NCBI GenBank assembly: GCA_023433985.1 | Contig: JAEYTN010000433.1 | Location: 1 to 6,838 of the forward strand | Length of the DNA: 6,838 nt | DNA from: Pseudomonadota bacterium | GTDB lineage: Bacteria > Pseudomonadota > Alphaproteobacteria > Rhizobiales > Devosiaceae | Direction: 5' to 3' | In this document: positions 5,765-6,838 of the stretch, piece by piece | Numbering within the stretch: position 1 is the stretch's first letter | How the letters are laid out: every line of letters begins with the position of its first letter | Program-made: the position numbers and the translations under genes | Notes under the pieces: model-generated | Told to the model about the DNA's origin: nothing | Databases searched by the model: none | What the model saw: only the letters and a program-made list of their open reading frames with translations

Positions 5765-6838
5765 CTACTTCGAGAGCCTGAGATTCGAGAGCTGGTCGGC
5801 GATCAGCTTGAAGGTTGCAGTCAGTTCCGCCGGATCGTTCGGGAAGAACGCATGCTGGAGGTCGGTCGCGCAGCTCCTGAGCAGGTCGATCGTCTTCTGG
5901 TTGGGCGCATTGAGGCCGATCGTATAGACGACGATCTTGTCCGGCTCGCCCGCGGCTACAGGCTTCTTGGCCTGGGTACAGGTTTCGAGCGTCCTGCTGT
6001 CCATCGCCGCAGTCACCTCGTCCTCGCTCCCGGGCGTGGGATAAGTGCTGGAGTAGATGCGGCCGTTGTACGGGGCAGGGCCGGGATAGCCGTATGCCAG
6101 GAAGCCGCTGGCCTTGTTCATATTGCTGCTGTCATAGCCGCGGACGGTGTTCTCGCCGTCGGTCATCAGGATCATCACCTTCACCGTCGAGGTGTCATAG
6201 CCCTGGCCCTGGACCAGCGGCTCGCCCGGCGAGAGCATGTGGTAGCCCCAGATGGCTCCCTGGTGGATGTTGGTATAGCCTTGAGGCTCCATCTCCTTGA
6301 TGGCGGCCAGCACCGTGGCCTTATCCGTCGTGAGCGGCGTGATGTCGTTGAAGGGACAATCCTGGTTGGGACCGTCCTTGCTGGTATCGATCGCGCTGGT
6401 GTACTTGCACAGCCGCTCCTGCAGCTCACGGTCGCTGAACGAGTAGTTGCACGTCGTCTCGATGCTGAGGGTATATACCGGGTTCCAGGTGGTGCCGGTA
6501 TTGATGCTCGTGTACTTGACGGTGCACTCGGGATAGTTCGGATTGTTGTTCTTGTCGGGCAGCGACGCCGGCTGGACCGTCGAGGGCGGGGTCTTCGCCG
6601 AGCCGTCCCACTTGGTCTCGGTGCGGGTGAAGCTCTCGGTCTTGTTACAGCTGTTGTAGCGGCTGATCTTGGTAGCGTCGTTGACGCCGCTGAAGCTGTT
6701 GGAGCAACCGGCCTTGGTCTTCTTCTCGTACCAGGCGCCCGAATCCTTGTTCGTACAGGCGTTGGGCCGGTCGTTGAGGTAGTTGTTGGCGTAGCCGGGC
6801 GGCTCGTCGGGCGCGAATTGCGGCACGAACAGCGTATC
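5765..6838 (-). CDS. TadG-like pilus assembly protein with von Willebrand A domain (partial, N-terminus beyond right edge)
   Basis: The frame is open to the right edge; the residues there read DTLFVPQFAPDEPPGYANNY. This is the segment that in TadE/TadG-family Flp pilus proteins follows the N-terminal membrane helix and the first part of the vWA domain. The in-window part carries the later metal-site (MIDAS) elements: a Thr in GYTNIHQGAIWGYHML (around 6273) and an Asp in MILMTDGENTV (around 6159). It then has TIGLNAPNQKTIDLLRSCAT and a C-terminal helix. The first MIDAS motif DxSxS would lie outside. Between the edge and the Thr motif is an Asn/Thr/Ser-rich insertion of about 150 residues with seven cysteines; two more Cys lie downstream. 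This fits an envelope-exposed, perhaps disulfide-bonded domain. Family members are anchored in the inner membrane and take part in Flp pilus assembly or adhesion. No other tad genes are in the window. Confidence 0.87.
   Translation of the reverse strand, partial: DTLFVPQFAPDEPPGYANNYLNDRPNACTNKDSGAWYEKKTKAGCSNSFSGVNDATKISRYNSCNKTESFTRTETKWDGSAKTPPSTVQPASLPDKNNNPNYPECTVKYTSINTGTTWNPVYTLSIETTCNYSFSDRELQERLCKYTSAIDTSKDGPNQDCPFNDITPLTTDKATVLAAIKEMEPQGYTNIHQGAIWGYHMLSPGEPLVQGQGYDTSTVKVMILMTDGENTVRGYDSSNMNKASGFLAYGYPGPAPYNGRIYSSTYPTPGSEDEVTAAMDSRTLETCTQAKKPVAAGEPDKIVVYTIGLNAPNQKTIDLLRSCATDLQHAFFPNDPAELTATFKLIADQLSNLRLSK

Noticed and set aside
1..6838. CRISPR array, insertion sequence or phage module
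   Set aside because: No direct-repeat/spacer pattern, transposase or terminal inverted repeats were seen.

Overview
The window is high-GC DNA (strong G/C preference at third codon positions) from an alphaproteobacterium, most likely in the Hyphomicrobiales (rhizobia/Devosia-like). The best lineage evidence is the tRNA-His gene. It has the alphaproteobacterial form with a G1:U72 pair and A73 instead of the near-universal G-1:C73 pair. A TadG-like pilus protein, a PdhS-like cytoplasmic multi-PAS kinase homologue and an exact CtrA-type 8-mer fit the same group. The genus is not determinable from sequence reading alone.

Layout, left to right. (1) 1-2799, minus strand: the first 933 codons of a very long cytoplasmic PAS-type histidine-kinase homologue; its C-terminus lies beyond base 1. 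Its H-box has Arg where the phosphoacceptor His should be, and the visible ATP-binding motifs are also degenerate, so it looks like a pseudokinase. (2) 2800-2995: control region between this gene and the tRNA. It holds a sigma70-type promoter for the tRNA, an exact TTAACCAT on the minus strand, a GANTC (CcrM) site and a 6-bp-arm inverted repeat. (3) 2996-3072: tRNA-His(GTG). (4) 3199-3732, plus: small AAA_28-type P-loop ATPase/kinase-like protein. (5) 3729-5294, minus: complete soluble PAS-HisKA-HATPase-receiver hybrid kinase with all key residues intact. Its stop codon overlaps that of the ATPase gene in one CTAG. (6) 5295-5467: divergent control region with an EcfG-like promoter (plus strand) and a perfect 7-bp hairpin against the next gene's Shine-Dalgarno. 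(7) 5468-5761, plus: small unrecognised basic protein of 97 aa. (8) 5765-6838, minus: C-terminal part of a TadG-like von Willebrand A protein whose N-terminus lies beyond the right edge.

How the genes relate. No multi-gene operon is visible; genes alternate in strand and the two tail-to-tail junctions are extremely tight. The theme is signalling. A catalytically dead-looking kinase homologue has a possible CtrA/CcrM-linked promoter, an intact hybrid kinase lies nearby, and a small gene may be driven by the general stress sigma factor. A direct partnership among them is not shown by the sequence. The most interesting item is the apparent PdhS-family pseudokinase with three independent active-site losses and cell-cycle-type sites upstream.
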